DNA of 64,000 nt from an uncultured Bacteroidales bacterium (GCA_900314925.1 OMXC01000007.1:1-64000); one strand, 5' to 3'; numbered from the stretch's first letter, positions 53,257 through 61,425 are shown. Notes: generated by a model from the sequence alone, not told the origin. A program made the numbers and translations.

Positions 53257-54744
53257 ATGAAACAAGATGAATTATATGAGATAATCCATTCAGACGAGAG
53301 CTATCGCGTTGAACTGACAACTTCAACAGGCAATATGGATAAGTTTCAGGAAGCGATATGCGCTTTTGCCAATGATATGCCAGGCTCCCGGAAGAAGGGA
53401 TATCTACTGATAGGTGTAGATGATAACGGGAGCATAAGCGGGTTAAAGGTGGACGATGCATTGATGAAGAAAATAAGCGGAATACGATCCGATGGCAATA
53501 TACTTCCCTTGCCAGTGATGAGTACCGAAAAAGTGGTTACGGACAAGGGGGATGTTCTTGTAGTCGAGGTAACCCCTTCGTTCGATACGCCGGTACGCTA
53601 TCGTGGCAGGACATTTATCCGCATTGGTCCTCGTCGTGATATAGCCAGTGCCGAAGAGGAGCGTATCCTTGCCGAAAGATGTGCCGCTAGTCTGCCAACC
53701 TTTGACACTCGTCCCTGCCGAGATGCCAGACTGGAAGATGTCGACTTGGATGTCATCGTCAAAGAATATTTGCCAAAGGCGATAGACGCTGAGGTCTTGG
53801 TGAACGATACACGCTCAATAAAAGAACAATTGGCAGCATTGCACCTATTTAACCTGCAGTGGGACTGTCCAACTTATGCCGCACTTATAATGTTCGGCTA
53901 CCGGCCTCGTTTCTTTATGCCAGGGGCGTATATCCAATATGTACGTTTTAAAGGGAACGATAACGGCGGAGAAATAATGAACGAACGTCGATTTGAAGGC
54001 GGATTGTATAAGATACTGCCTGAATTGGAAAACTTTATCCGCGACGGCATTGTCACCAAACGTCCGGTGACAATAAGTATTCTGCGCGAGAAAGATGTAC
54101 TGAATTACCCATATAAAGCACTGCGTGAGCTGATGATGAATGCCGTGATGCACAGAGACTATCAAGCCAATATGCCTACGCGTTTTTATCAGTATGACCA
54201 TCATATCGAGATTATGAACCCAGGAGGGCTTTATGGCCAGGCTCGTCCAGAGAACTTTCCTTACGTGAACGACTATCGCAACAGTGTTGTTGCCGAAATG
54301 ATGAAGACGCTGAACTATGTCAATATGTTTAACCACGGCGTACGAGAAGTGCAGGAGTTATTGAAAGACAACGGCTGCCCAGAAGCAGAATTTAACGTTG
54401 GATACCTAACAGCTTTTAGTGTGCTGGTACGAGACGGTGTCGATGGCACCCAAGATGATACTCAAGATGATACTCAAGGTGATACCCAAAGTGATACCCA
54501 AGGTGATATTCAAGATGTTACTCAAGGTGTCCCTCAAGGTGTTACCCAAGGTGTCCCTCAAGATGATAATCTTGATGCTTGGATAGAAGAAAATATACGT
54601 CAAAATCCAAAGATAACAACAGATGAATTAGCTAAGTTGAGTAATAAAGGGATTGCTACTATCAAACGCCACATTGCCAAACTGCCACATATCCGCTATG
54701 TGGGCAGCGGTTACAGTGGACACTGGGAAATAACCGAAAAATAA
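53257..54744 (+). CDS. AlbA_2 (Schlafen-like) putative DNA-binding regulator
   Basis: The product is 495 aa. The AlbA_2 domain is at about 15-125 (YRVELTTSTGNMDKFQEAICAFAND, GYLLIGVDDNGSISG). A linker comes next. A HATPase_c_4-like helper domain follows (LRELMMNAVMHRDYQ, IEIMNPGGLYG). A low-complexity tract built of (D/V)xTQ(G/D) tetrapeptides spans about 397-436. A C-terminal winged helix closes the protein (ITTDELAKLSNKGIATIKRHIAKL). Such proteins are common near mobile and defence genes and are annotated as transcription regulators without firm proof. Own promoter; last gene of the AT-richer island. Confidence 0.85.
   Translation: MKQDELYEIIHSDESYRVELTTSTGNMDKFQEAICAFANDMPGSRKKGYLLIGVDDNGSISGLKVDDALMKKISGIRSDGNILPLPVMSTEKVVTDKGDVLVVEVTPSFDTPVRYRGRTFIRIGPRRDIASAEEERILAERCAASLPTFDTRPCRDARLEDVDLDVIVKEYLPKAIDAEVLVNDTRSIKEQLAALHLFNLQWDCPTYAALIMFGYRPRFFMPGAYIQYVRFKGNDNGGEIMNERRFEGGLYKILPELENFIRDGIVTKRPVTISILREKDVLNYPYKALRELMMNAVMHRDYQANMPTRFYQYDHHIEIMNPGGLYGQARPENFPYVNDYRNSVVAEMMKTLNYVNMFNHGVREVQELLKDNGCPEAEFNVGYLTAFSVLVRDGVDGTQDDTQDDTQGDTQSDTQGDIQDVTQGVPQGVTQGVPQDDNLDAWIEENIRQNPKITTDELAKLSNKGIATIKRHIAKLPHIRYVGSGYSGHWEITEK
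54445..54564 (+). repeat. Coding minisatellite, 12-bp unit, 10 copies
   Basis: Ten in-frame dodecamers related to GATACTCAAGGT encode D-T-Q-G type tetrapeptides, drifting to V-P-Q-G. Copy changes keep the frame, so length may vary between strains without loss of the C-terminal winged helix. Confidence 0.85.
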
Positions 54745-54918
54745 AACGCAATTCCATCTTCTTCGGCCCGACACGAATGTGTCAACGTCTTCATTAAGCA
54801 GAGGGCGGAGGGCAATTCACTCATTTCTCGCCGACTTTATTACCGAACGTGTGATTGCCGTCCGCTCGACCTGCTCCGACACAATATTTTTCAAAAACTT
54901 TCGTTAAAAAAAGAGTCA

Positions 54919-54966
54919 ATGACATCAACGTATCATCATATCAACGTATAAACGTATCATCATTAT
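54919..54966. repeat. 8-bp phased array running into the deoD start codon
   Basis: ATGACATC, AACGTATC, ATCATATC, AACGTATA, AACGTATC, ATCATTAT in register; the last unit provides the A and T of the deoD ATG. The rest of the 54745-54918 gap shows no feature. Confidence 0.7.
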
Positions 54967-55732
54967 GGCAAATACACCTACACCTCACATCGGCGCACGG
55001 AAAGGCGAGATTGCCGACACCGTCATTATGGCGGGCGATCCGCTGCGCGTCAAGTTCATGGCCGAGAACTATCTGGAGAACCCCGTGCTCTTCAACCAGG
55101 TACGCGGCATGCTGGGCTACACCGGCATGCGCGACGGCCGCCGCATCAGCGTCATGGGCCACGGCATGGGCGGCCCCTCGATAGGCATCTACACCTACGA
55201 GCTCTTCAACTTCTACGACGTGCAGACCATCATCCGCGTGGGTTCAGCCGGCTCCATCCAGGAGGACCTCCACGTCGGCGACCTCGTCATAGCCACCGGC
55301 GCCTGCACCAACTCCAACTACGCCGCGCAGTACGAGCTGCCCGGCACCTTCGCCCCCATCGCCGACTTCGAGCTGGCGCGCCGCGCCGTGGAGGCCTGCG
55401 AGCGCATGGGCTACCGCCACAAGGTGGGCAACGTGCTCTCGTCCGACATGTTCTACGCCGCCAACGCCCACAACGACCGCTGGCAGCGCATGGGCGTGCT
55501 GGCCGTGGAGATGGAGATTGCGCAGCTCTACATGAATGCGGCCTATTGTAGTGGAAAGTGGAAAGTGGAGAGTGGAGAGTGGAAAGCGGAAGAGAATGGT
55601 GGAAAGCGGAAGAGAGCCCTCGGTATCTGCACCGTCTCCGACCATCTCATCACTGGCGAAGCCACCACCGCCGAGGAGCGCCAGACCACCTTCACCAAGA
55701 TGATGGACGTGGCGTTTGCCATAGCGCAGTAA
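54965..55732 (+). CDS. deoD: Purine-nucleoside phosphorylase DeoD type, with repeat-encoded insertion
   Basis: The product is 255 aa, against about 235 usually. NP-I phosphorylase signatures: PHIGARKGEIADTVIMAGDPLRVKFMAE, VRGMLGYTGMRDGRRISVMGHGMGGPS, IIRVGSAGS (phosphate/ribose), VEMEIAQLY (ribose-binding Met-Glu) and TVSDHLITGE (catalytic Asp). It splits purine nucleosides with phosphate. Oddity: between NAAYC and RALGICTVSDH lie about 21 extra residues (SGKWKVESGEWKAEENGG...), encoded by nine 7-bp units. The catalytic Asp loop follows directly, so activity may be affected, though all motifs remain. Confidence 0.92.
   Translation: MANTPTPHIGARKGEIADTVIMAGDPLRVKFMAENYLENPVLFNQVRGMLGYTGMRDGRRISVMGHGMGGPSIGIYTYELFNFYDVQTIIRVGSAGSIQEDLHVGDLVIATGACTNSNYAAQYELPGTFAPIADFELARRAVEACERMGYRHKVGNVLSSDMFYAANAHNDRWQRMGVLAVEMEIAQLYMNAAYCSGKWKVESGEWKAEENGGKRKRALGICTVSDHLITGEATTAEERQTTFTKMMDVAFAIAQ
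55550..55612. repeat. 7-bp phased repeat in frame inside deoD
   Basis: AGTGGAA (twice), AGTGGAG (twice), AGTGGAA, AGCGGAA, GAGAATG, GTGGAAA, GCGGAAG: nine heptamers, 63 nt, hence 21 codons and no frameshift. Confidence 0.85.
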
Positions 55733-55796
55733 GTAATCTCGCTGCATCACAATAAAAACATGATTGCTGCGTTATTATGCTAAATAGAATATTGTT

Positions 55797-56021
55797 ATGG
55801 AACAGAGTTTAGAACTTAACAAGGCACAACTAAGCATCTTGCGTCTGCTGGGGAGAATGAAGACTGTCGAGCAGGTCGAAGAGTTGCGTCAGGTAATCTC
55901 TAATTACTACGCACAGAAAGCCACCGAAGAGATGGACCGACTCTGGGACAGCGGCCAGTGGAGCGAGGAAAAGAACAACGCAGTCCTTGGTGAACATCTT
56001 CGTACCCCCTATCGCGTATGA
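55797..56021 (+). CDS. Small putative antitoxin
   Basis: The product is 74 aa, helical and charged (LELNKAQLSILRLLGRMKTVEQVEELRQVISNYYAQKATEEMDRLWDSG). It ends HLRTPYR, like antitoxins that pair with PIN toxins in Bacteroidota. Its stop overlaps the PIN gene start by 4 nt (ATGA). Antitoxin role inferred from this pairing. Confidence 0.72.
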   Translation: MEQSLELNKAQLSILRLLGRMKTVEQVEELRQVISNYYAQKATEEMDRLWDSGQWSEEKNNAVLGEHLRTPYRV

Positions 56022-56428
56022 AACGTGTTGTGCTTGACACCAATTGCCTCCTCGCCAGCATCTCATCACGAAGCGATTTTTTTATCGTATGGCGCGGATT
56101 GCACGAAGGGAAATACACCTTGTGTGTGTCTAACGACATTCTGGCTGAATATGAAGAGATAATAGCTCAGAAGGCGACGCCAACGGTAGCCAAACATGTT
56201 GTTGACGCATTGGTTGACAGCGACTATGTTGAATTCGTCGACCCTCAGTTCAGACTCGGACTTATCAGGAAAGACCCTGATGACAACAAATTTGTTGATT
56301 GTGCCTTCGCTGCCAACGCCGCTTTCATCGTGTCGAACGACCATCATTTTGATGTTTTGGAGTCTATTGGGTTTCCCAAGATTATGGTTTTGAGACTGCA
56401 ACAATTTGCGGCGATGTTGAAGATATAG
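56018..56428 (+). CDS. PIN-domain toxin (putative toxin-antitoxin RNase)
   Basis: The product is 136 aa. The PIN family acidic residues are visible: VVLDTNCLL (Asp7), ILAEYEEI (Glu), KDPDDNKFVDCA (Asp pair) and VSNDHHF (Asp). The arrangement matches the group annotated as putative toxin-antitoxin system toxin component, PIN family. Such proteins are Mg2+-dependent ribonucleases. Co-translated with the small gene in front. Confidence 0.88.
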   Translation: MKRVVLDTNCLLASISSRSDFFIVWRGLHEGKYTLCVSNDILAEYEEIIAQKATPTVAKHVVDALVDSDYVEFVDPQFRLGLIRKDPDDNKFVDCAFAANAAFIVSNDHHFDVLESIGFPKIMVLRLQQFAAMLKI

Positions 56429-56520
56429 ATTTTTATTCACTAAAAAGATGCCTTTTGGCAATATTTAATATAAAATTACGTTAATCGGGCAAATTGTTTA
56501 ACTTCTAAAACTATAACATT

Positions 56521-57252
56521 ATGAAGATTTGCAACAAGATGTTTGCTGAATGTCTGGGTACATTCGTGCTGGTTCTGGGCGGCTGCGGTACCGCGCTGTT
56601 CGGACATGTCGGTTTCCTCGGTGTGGCCATTGCCTTCGGTCTCACTGTCATTGCCATGGCTTACGGTGTGGGTCACATCAGCGGTGCCCACCTCAACCCC
56701 GCCGTCTCGTTCGGCGTGTGGGTCAACGGCCGTATGTCGTTGAAAGACATGCTCCTCTACTGGGTAAGCCAGTGCGTCGGCGCCATCATCGCCGGTGCCG
56801 TGCTGCTCTGCATCTGGAATGCCGCCGGCATGGGCCAGACGGGTGTCTTCGCCGCCAACGGCTACGGCGCTGAGTTCGCCGCCGCCACGGGCAATCCCGA
56901 CTATCTGAGCGTCAGCATGTGGGGTGCCTTCCTCGTCGAGGCCCTGCTGACCTTCGTCTTCCTGATGGTCATCCTCGGCGTCACCGACGACCGCCACGCC
57001 AACGGCAAGTTCGGCGGCCTGGCCATCGGTCTCACCCTGGTGCTCATCCACCTCGTCAGCATCCCGCTGACCAACACCAGCGTCAACCCCGCCCGCTCGC
57101 TGAGCCAGGCCCTCTTCAGCAACGCTGACGGCTGGAGCGCCTGCAGCCAGCTGTGGCTCTTCATCGTGGCCCCGCTCGTGGGTGCCGCCCTCGCCGGCCT
57201 GGCCTACAAGTGCCTCGGCGGTTGCTGCTGCAAGAGCTGCAAGAAAGACTGA
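56521..57252 (+). CDS. aqpZ: Aquaporin Z-like water channel
   Basis: The product is 243 aa with six membrane helices and both pore loops: SGAHLNPAVSFG (about 56-67) and TNTSVNPARSLSQ (about 180-192). The His in helix 5 (LVLIHLVSIPLT) and the Arg after the second NPA fit a water-selective AqpZ filter rather than a glycerol facilitator. Inner-membrane water flux. Oddity: a Cys-rich cytosolic tail CLGGCCCKSCKKD. Single gene with a terminator; an AT-rich 92-nt leader. Confidence 0.95.
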   Translation: MKICNKMFAECLGTFVLVLGGCGTALFGHVGFLGVAIAFGLTVIAMAYGVGHISGAHLNPAVSFGVWVNGRMSLKDMLLYWVSQCVGAIIAGAVLLCIWNAAGMGQTGVFAANGYGAEFAAATGNPDYLSVSMWGAFLVEALLTFVFLMVILGVTDDRHANGKFGGLAIGLTLVLIHLVSIPLTNTSVNPARSLSQALFSNADGWSACSQLWLFIVAPLVGAALAGLAYKCLGGCCCKSCKKD

Positions 57253-57275
57253 CGCCTCTTTGCATGCCAACCATG

Positions 57276-57310
57276 AATGCCGCCCCTTAGCAGGGCGGCA
57301 TTCTTTTTTT
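57276..57310 (+). terminator. Terminator of aqpZ
   Basis: AATGCCGCCC (57276-57285) pairs with GGGCGGCATT (57293-57302), followed by CTTTTTTT. Confidence 0.92.
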
Positions 57311-57407
57311 ATGCCCCGCACCACTACTACGCCCGTCAAAACCAGCATCTTCTACCATATTCTATTCTAACAATATATTACATCACTACTATATTTCTCT
57401 TACATTT

Positions 57408-57462
57408 TAAAGAGTGCATAATGAGTAACTAAAGAGTAATTAAAGAGCAACTAAAGAGGAAG
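57408..57462. repeat. 11-bp phased direct repeat, 5 units
   Basis: TAAAGAGTGCA, TAATGAGTAAC, TAAAGAGTAAT, TAAAGAGCAAC, TAAAGAGGAAG in register. Lies in the gap between aqpZ and mtaB. Related in reverse complement to the GAGTAAAA units at 41708. Confidence 0.75.
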
Positions 57463-57509
57463 TGCCTGTAGATGGCGGATAATCAGCGAGTTATAGTGGT
57501 GGTATATCA

Positions 57510-57546
57510 AAAATGCAACACGCTGTAAAACAGCGTGTTGCATTTT
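57510..57546. terminator. Bidirectional terminator
   Basis: AAAATGCAACACGCTGT (57510-57526), loop AAA, ACAGCGTGTTGCATTTT (57530-57546). Perfect 17-bp stem with A and T runs on both sides; serves mtaB on the minus strand. Confidence 0.9.
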
Positions 57547-57562
57547 GGCTATGTGTGTTTTG

Positions 57563-58753
57563 TCAGTCGGTTTCGCCGATGATGTTGTCGGGGGTGATGA
57601 CGACCTGCTCGACGGTGCCCACGAGGCTGTCATCGTAGGGGCGGCAGAGGCGTATGTAGTTGTCTGTCCAGCCGAGCATCTGTTTTGAGTGGGGAGTTGA
57701 TTCCCAGAGGACGGGACGTGTTTTGTCCATCTGGCTGTCGATGAAGGCGTGGTGTTTGCGTTCGCTGAGCTCGAGGAGGCGCGCGGTGTGTTCACGGCGT
57801 ATGTTGACGGGGACCTTCTCGCCGAGGCGGAGGGCTGCGGTGCCGGGTCGGTCGCTGTAGGTGAAGACGTGGAGGTAGGAGATGGGGAGCGAGTCGATGA
57901 AGCCGAGTACTTTGCCGAACTCCTCCTCGCTTTCGCCGTTGAAACCGGCCATAACGTCGGCGGCGATGCAGGCGTCGGGCATGACGGCCTTGATGCGCTC
58001 GAGCTTGGCGCGGTAGAGGGCTGTGTCGTAGCGTCGGTGCATGAGGCTGAGCACGTGGTCGGAGCCTGCCTGCAGGGGGATGTGGAAGTGGGGGAGGAAG
58101 GCGCGGCTGTGGGCCACGAAGTCTATGATGTCGTCGGTGAGGAGGTTGGGCTCTATGGAGGAGATGCGGTAGCGCAGGATGCCATCGATGCCATCCAGCC
58201 CCTTGAGCAGGTCGAGGAAGCTCTCGCCGTGTTGCTGGCCGAAGGTGCCGGTGTTGACGCCTGTTAGTACCACCTCGCGTGCGCCTGTCGCGGCTATGCG
58301 TCGTGCGGCGCAGAGTGTCTCTTCGATGGTGGCTGAGCGGGAGCGGCCGCGGGCGAAGGGGATGGCGCAGTAGGTGCAGAAGTAGTCACATCCGTCCTGT
58401 ATTTTGAAGAAGGTGCGGGTGCGGTCCTCTCCGGAATACGACAGGAGCCGTTTGCTGTCGTTGCCAAGCACTTGGGTGACGCCGGGCATTTTTTCTATCT
58501 CGTCTTTTGCCACCTGGGCGAAGCAGCCCATGACGACAATCTGTGCGTCGGGGTTCTGGCGGTGTGCCTGGCGGATGGCGGTGCGGCACTTCTTCTCGGC
58601 GACGGCGGTGACGGTGCAGGTGTTGACGATGTAGAGGTCGGCGCGCATGCCCCAGTTGACGACGGTGTGGCCTTCTGCGACGAGGCGTCGCAGGAGGTCG
58701 GAGGTCTCGGCGAAGTTGAGCTTGCAGCCCAGGGTGTGTGCGGCGATGAGCAT
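57563..58753 (-). CDS. mtaB: tRNA (t6A37) C2-methylthiotransferase MtaB
   Basis: The product is 396 aa, the short MtaB size. The N-terminal UPF0004 domain has cluster cysteines in HTLGCKLN, VNTCTVT and VMGCFAQ. The radical SAM domain carries the CxxxCxxC cluster in QDGCDYFCTYCAIPFARG, and a TRAM-like C-terminal end follows. It converts t6A to ms2t6A at position 37 of tRNAs reading ANN codons, using two 4Fe-4S clusters. A 7-bp array lies immediately before the start codon. Confidence 0.93.
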   Translation of the reverse strand: MLIAAHTLGCKLNFAETSDLLRRLVAEGHTVVNWGMRADLYIVNTCTVTAVAEKKCRTAIRQAHRQNPDAQIVVMGCFAQVAKDEIEKMPGVTQVLGNDSKRLLSYSGEDRTRTFFKIQDGCDYFCTYCAIPFARGRSRSATIEETLCAARRIAATGAREVVLTGVNTGTFGQQHGESFLDLLKGLDGIDGILRYRISSIEPNLLTDDIIDFVAHSRAFLPHFHIPLQAGSDHVLSLMHRRYDTALYRAKLERIKAVMPDACIAADVMAGFNGESEEEFGKVLGFIDSLPISYLHVFTYSDRPGTAALRLGEKVPVNIRREHTARLLELSERKHHAFIDSQMDKTRPVLWESTPHSKQMLGWTDNYIRLCRPYDDSLVGTVEQVVITPDNIIGETD

Positions 58754-58756
58754 TTT

Positions 58757-58791
58757 TAGTTATGAGTTTTTAGTTATGAGTTAGGAGTTAT
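58757..58791. repeat. 7-bp phased repeat before mtaB
   Basis: TAGTTAT, GAGTTTT, TAGTTAT, GAGTTAG, GAGTTAT in register, 3 nt upstream of the mtaB start, so it would be the mRNA leader. Confidence 0.7.
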
Positions 58792-58836
58792 GGGGGAGTG
58801 GGAAATGTTAAAAAAAGTGTTAAAGTGCAGTTTTAT

Positions 58837-58867
58837 TTTGCCAGAATGTAAAATATGTGTATCTTTG
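58837..58867 (+). promoter_or_regulatory. Promoter of a candidate small RNA
   Basis: TTTG (58837-58840), 19 nt, TATCTTTG (58860-58867), CAG. Full consensus, pointing right, away from mtaB and into a stretch without any gene on that strand. Confidence 0.78.
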
Positions 58868-58871
58868 CAGT

Positions 58872-59010
58872 CGTTCAGGAAAGGCGGAAACGCGAATTAC
58901 TGATTGAGTCATAGAGAAAAAGGTGTTCCAAGCTACCTTCTAAATCTTGGATTTTTGTAATAGTGTTTAATGGTAGATACAGCCCCCTGTCTTGGGGGCT
59001 GCGTCTTTTT
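58872..59010 (+). ncRNA. Candidate small RNA with pseudoknot
   Basis: About 135-140 nt between a full-consensus promoter and a strong terminator, with no credible reading frame. The next gene on this strand is more than 1 kb away, so it is not a leader. Visible folds: GCG-GAAA-CGC tetraloop hairpin near 58884-58893. A stem TCCAAG/CTTGGA (58927-58932 with 58946-58951) has a loop CTACC (58933-58937) that can pair with GGTAG (58972-58976), forming a pseudoknot. The loop can alternatively pair upstream (AAGGT with ACCTT). I cannot assign it to 6S RNA or any known family by eye. Confidence 0.6.
58976..59010 (+). terminator. Terminator of the candidate small RNA
   Basis: CAGCCCCC (58980-58987) pairs with GGGGGCTG (58994-59001) over TGTCTT, then GCGTCTTTTTT. 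The T run is on the plus strand only. Confidence 0.88.
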
Positions 59011-59018
59011 TGTGCCTT

Positions 59019-60068
59019 TTATTTTTCCTTGTCGCGGATGAGTTGCTCAAGTGGTGAGTCTTCCTCATACTGGCGGCTGCGCACCATCTTGAGGCCGTCC
59101 TCGTCGGGGAAGATGACGAAGTCTGGCTGTGGCTCGAGGATGAGGATGTCGCGTCCTTCGGCGTCCTTGGAGGAGCCCTGCACGCAGTTCATGGCCACGA
59201 GGATGCGGCTCTTGCGGTTGGCGTAGGCGAAGATGTCGTTGCCGAGTCGGTCGTAGAGTGCTTCGGCGCTCTCGTGCGAGACCTTCTTGGTGCCGTCCTT
59301 GAGGTAGACGACGACCTTGGCTTTGCCCTGCGGGGCGAGGCATGCTATGTCGAAGACGGAGACGAACTGAGTGTCGGGGGTGAGGAGGCGCACGCGGCGG
59401 TCGGCGAGGGTGCCGTGTGTCCAGCGCTCGTCGACGGTGAGGTGGCGGTCCTCGAAGTATTGGTAGGCGCCGTGACGGAAGCCGTCCTTGTAGTAGCCTT
59501 CGCGGATGAGGAGGCCGTTGTCGTCATACTCGACGAGGCGTCCCTCGAGGCCGCCGCGGACGTAGGTGCCGGTGATGTAGCCGCGCTCGCCGATGCGCTT
59601 CCACCAGCGGCCGTGACGGTGGTTGTCGGCCCAGTTGGCCACTTCGGCGGTGTCGCCCTTGGAGGTGTAGATGATGTGGGGGCCGTGTTTGACACCCATC
59701 TTGTAGGAGGCTTCCTTGACGAGGCGTCCGCTCTCGTTGTAGAACTTCCAGAGGCCGTCGCGGTTGCGCTGGTTGTAGGTGCCTGTGGCGAGGAGGTGGC
59801 CCTGCTCGTCGTAGGCCTCGTGGCGGCAGACGCGCCCGGGCTCGCTGTAGGTGTTGCGTATGCGCACCGAGCCGTCGTGGTAGTAGTAGGTGAAGGTGCC
59901 GGTCTCCTGACCGTCGACGAAGGTGCCTTCGTAGATTTTTGAGCCGTCTTTGTCGGTGCGCACCCAGTGGCCCTGACGGCGGCCCTGCTTGTCAATCTTG
60001 TTCTGCGCCACAGCGCCGACAGAGGTCAGCAACATGGCGGCTGCGAGGAGTAATACTGATTTTTTCAT
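59019..60068 (-). CDS. Exported MORN/YwqK-type repeat protein
   Basis: The product is 349 aa. Signal peptide ending GAVAQ, then about eight MORN-like repeats of some 23 residues (GRRQGHWVRTDKDGSKIYEG, GQETGTFTYYYHDGS, NRDGLWKFYNESGRLVKEASY, VKHGPHIIYTSKGD). A non-repeat C-terminal part (about 235-349) contains KAKVVVYLKDGTKKVSHESAEALY. These repeats form elongated beta structures; annotation as YwqK antitoxin family is common but not meaningful here. The exported location suggests an envelope scaffold. Function unknown. Confidence 0.8.
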   Translation of the reverse strand: MKKSVLLLAAAMLLTSVGAVAQNKIDKQGRRQGHWVRTDKDGSKIYEGTFVDGQETGTFTYYYHDGSVRIRNTYSEPGRVCRHEAYDEQGHLLATGTYNQRNRDGLWKFYNESGRLVKEASYKMGVKHGPHIIYTSKGDTAEVANWADNHRHGRWWKRIGERGYITGTYVRGGLEGRLVEYDDNGLLIREGYYKDGFRHGAYQYFEDRHLTVDERWTHGTLADRRVRLLTPDTQFVSVFDIACLAPQGKAKVVVYLKDGTKKVSHESAEALYDRLGNDIFAYANRKSRILVAMNCVQGSSKDAEGRDILILEPQPDFVIFPDEDGLKMVRSRQYEEDSPLEQLIRDKEK

Positions 60069-60143
60069 CCTGTTGTGCTTGCTATTATTTGTTTGAATAA
60101 CGCGGTTTTATATATTTTATTTTAGCATGTGGAAAAAAAGATG

Positions 60144-60151
60144 TATTTTTG
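60144..60151 (+). promoter_or_regulatory. -7 element of the membrane protein/ispD operon
   Basis: TATTTTTG followed by CATC, 25 nt before ATG 60177. Makes starts at 60129 and 60156 unlikely. Confidence 0.65.
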
Positions 60152-60176
60152 CATCATGAAATACAACATAAAAGAT

Positions 60177-60659
60177 ATGACAAATACAAGAACACTGGGT
60201 GTCGGCGGCTTGTTGCTGCTCGACGCCATGCTGGTGGGCGCCGCATGCGTGGTGCCTGCCGCGAGCCATGTGCTGGCGCTCCCTTTGTATATGCTCAACC
60301 CCATGCTCGCCCTGCTGCTGGCGGGAATGCTCGTCGGCAAAGACTGGCGCAACGGTCTGCTGCTGGCGGTGCTGATGCCCATCGTGAGCTGCATGGTGAC
60401 AGGCATGCCTGCGCCGGCAAAGATGGTGTGCATGGTGGCGGAGCTGGCCACGGTGGCAGCGCTGTTCGGCGTGCTGGCGCGCAGATGGAAGGTGCTGCCA
60501 GCTGTGCTGACGGCTGTGTTGGCCGGCAAGGGCGTCTACTATGCCCTCAAGGCGCTGGTGATGGCTCCGGCGGTGCTGGTGGGCACCGCATGGTGGGTGC
60601 AGATTGCCGCCGTGCTGTTGTGGGGCGGGCTCTTTGCGATGCTTTATAAGAGAAAATAA
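60177..60659 (+). CDS. Small polytopic membrane protein (ECF S-component-like)
   Basis: About 160 aa from ATG 60177 with five to six membrane helices. It is rich in Ala/Leu/Met, with short loops (PAASHVLALPLYMLNPMLALLLAGMLVGKDW). The size and the pattern of short helices resemble substrate-binding S components of ECF vitamin transporters, but no substrate signature is clear. The gene ends one nucleotide before the ispD-like start. Confidence 0.65.
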   Translation: MTNTRTLGVGGLLLLDAMLVGAACVVPAASHVLALPLYMLNPMLALLLAGMLVGKDWRNGLLLAVLMPIVSCMVTGMPAPAKMVCMVAELATVAALFGVLARRWKVLPAVLTAVLAGKGVYYALKALVMAPAVLVGTAWWVQIAAVLLWGGLFAMLYKRK

Positions 60660-60660
60660 G

Positions 60661-61407
60661 ATGAGAAACATTGCTGTGGTCCTTGCAGGAGGTACCGGCA
60701 GTCGTATGTACGATAAGGCAGTGCGCTCCGCTGGGGAACGTTCTGCTTTGTTGCCCAAGCAGTTCATGCAGCTGCAGGGGCGTGCGGTGATAGAATACTC
60801 GATAGACGTCTTTGACAGCCACGAAGGCATTGACGAGGTGGCCGTGGTGGTGCACCCCGACTGGCGGGGCGAGCTGGAGGCTATCGTCGCCCGCAACCAG
60901 TGGCATAAGTTAGGGAAGGTCATCGACGGTGGTGCAGAGCGTTATATGTCTACGCTCAACGCCGTGATGGCCTACATCGATGAGCCTGACGACACTAATC
61001 TGCTGCTGCACGATGCGGCGCGGCCGTTCGTCACGTCGGCCATTGTGGACCGTGTTGTGGCGGCGCTGCAAAGCAACGAGGCCGTTGGCGTGGCGGTGCC
61101 GAGCATTGATACCGTCTGGGAGGTGCATCCCGATATGAGTGCCGACATGTCTGGAATACAGATGGGTATACCGAGGCTTGTGGCACGTATCCCCGAACGG
61201 CGGCTGATGTGGCGTGCGCAGACGCCGCAGGCTTTCAGGCTGCCGTTGATACGCGACGCCTACCAGCGTGCGCTGCAAGACCCTCAGTTCGCCGCCACCG
61301 ACGACTGCGGGGTGGTGCGCCGCTATATGCCGGGCGTGAAGATCGCCGTCGTGGAAGGGGAGGAGCAGAACAGAAAGATAACGTTTGTGGAGGATTTGAA
61401 AAACTGA
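60661..61407 (+). CDS. ispD: IspD/TarI-family cytidylyltransferase with an insertion
   Basis: About 248 aa from ATG 60661. Family signatures: VVLAGGTGSRM (CTP-binding loop), PKQFMQLQGRAVIEYSI, LLLHDAARPFV, RAQTPQAFR, TDDCGVV and the final EGEEQNRKIT. IspD makes CDP-methylerythritol for isoprenoids; the TarI branch makes CDP-ribitol. Oddity: some 13-15 residues (YDKAVRSAGERSALL) separate GSRM from PKQF, where family members have about four. Followed at 18 nt by a LicD-type gene, so a CDP-polyol for surface glycan is as possible as isoprenoid synthesis. Confidence 0.85.
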   Translation: MRNIAVVLAGGTGSRMYDKAVRSAGERSALLPKQFMQLQGRAVIEYSIDVFDSHEGIDEVAVVVHPDWRGELEAIVARNQWHKLGKVIDGGAERYMSTLNAVMAYIDEPDDTNLLLHDAARPFVTSAIVDRVVAALQSNEAVGVAVPSIDTVWEVHPDMSADMSGIQMGIPRLVARIPERRLMWRAQTPQAFRLPLIRDAYQRALQDPQFAATDDCGVVRRYMPGVKIAVVEGEEQNRKITFVEDLKN

Positions 61408-61425
61408 CAATCAAATAACTGCCTT

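Noticed and set aside
58963..59226. 87-aa rightward frame
   Set aside because: It starts inside the small RNA terminator region and lies antisense to the MORN protein.
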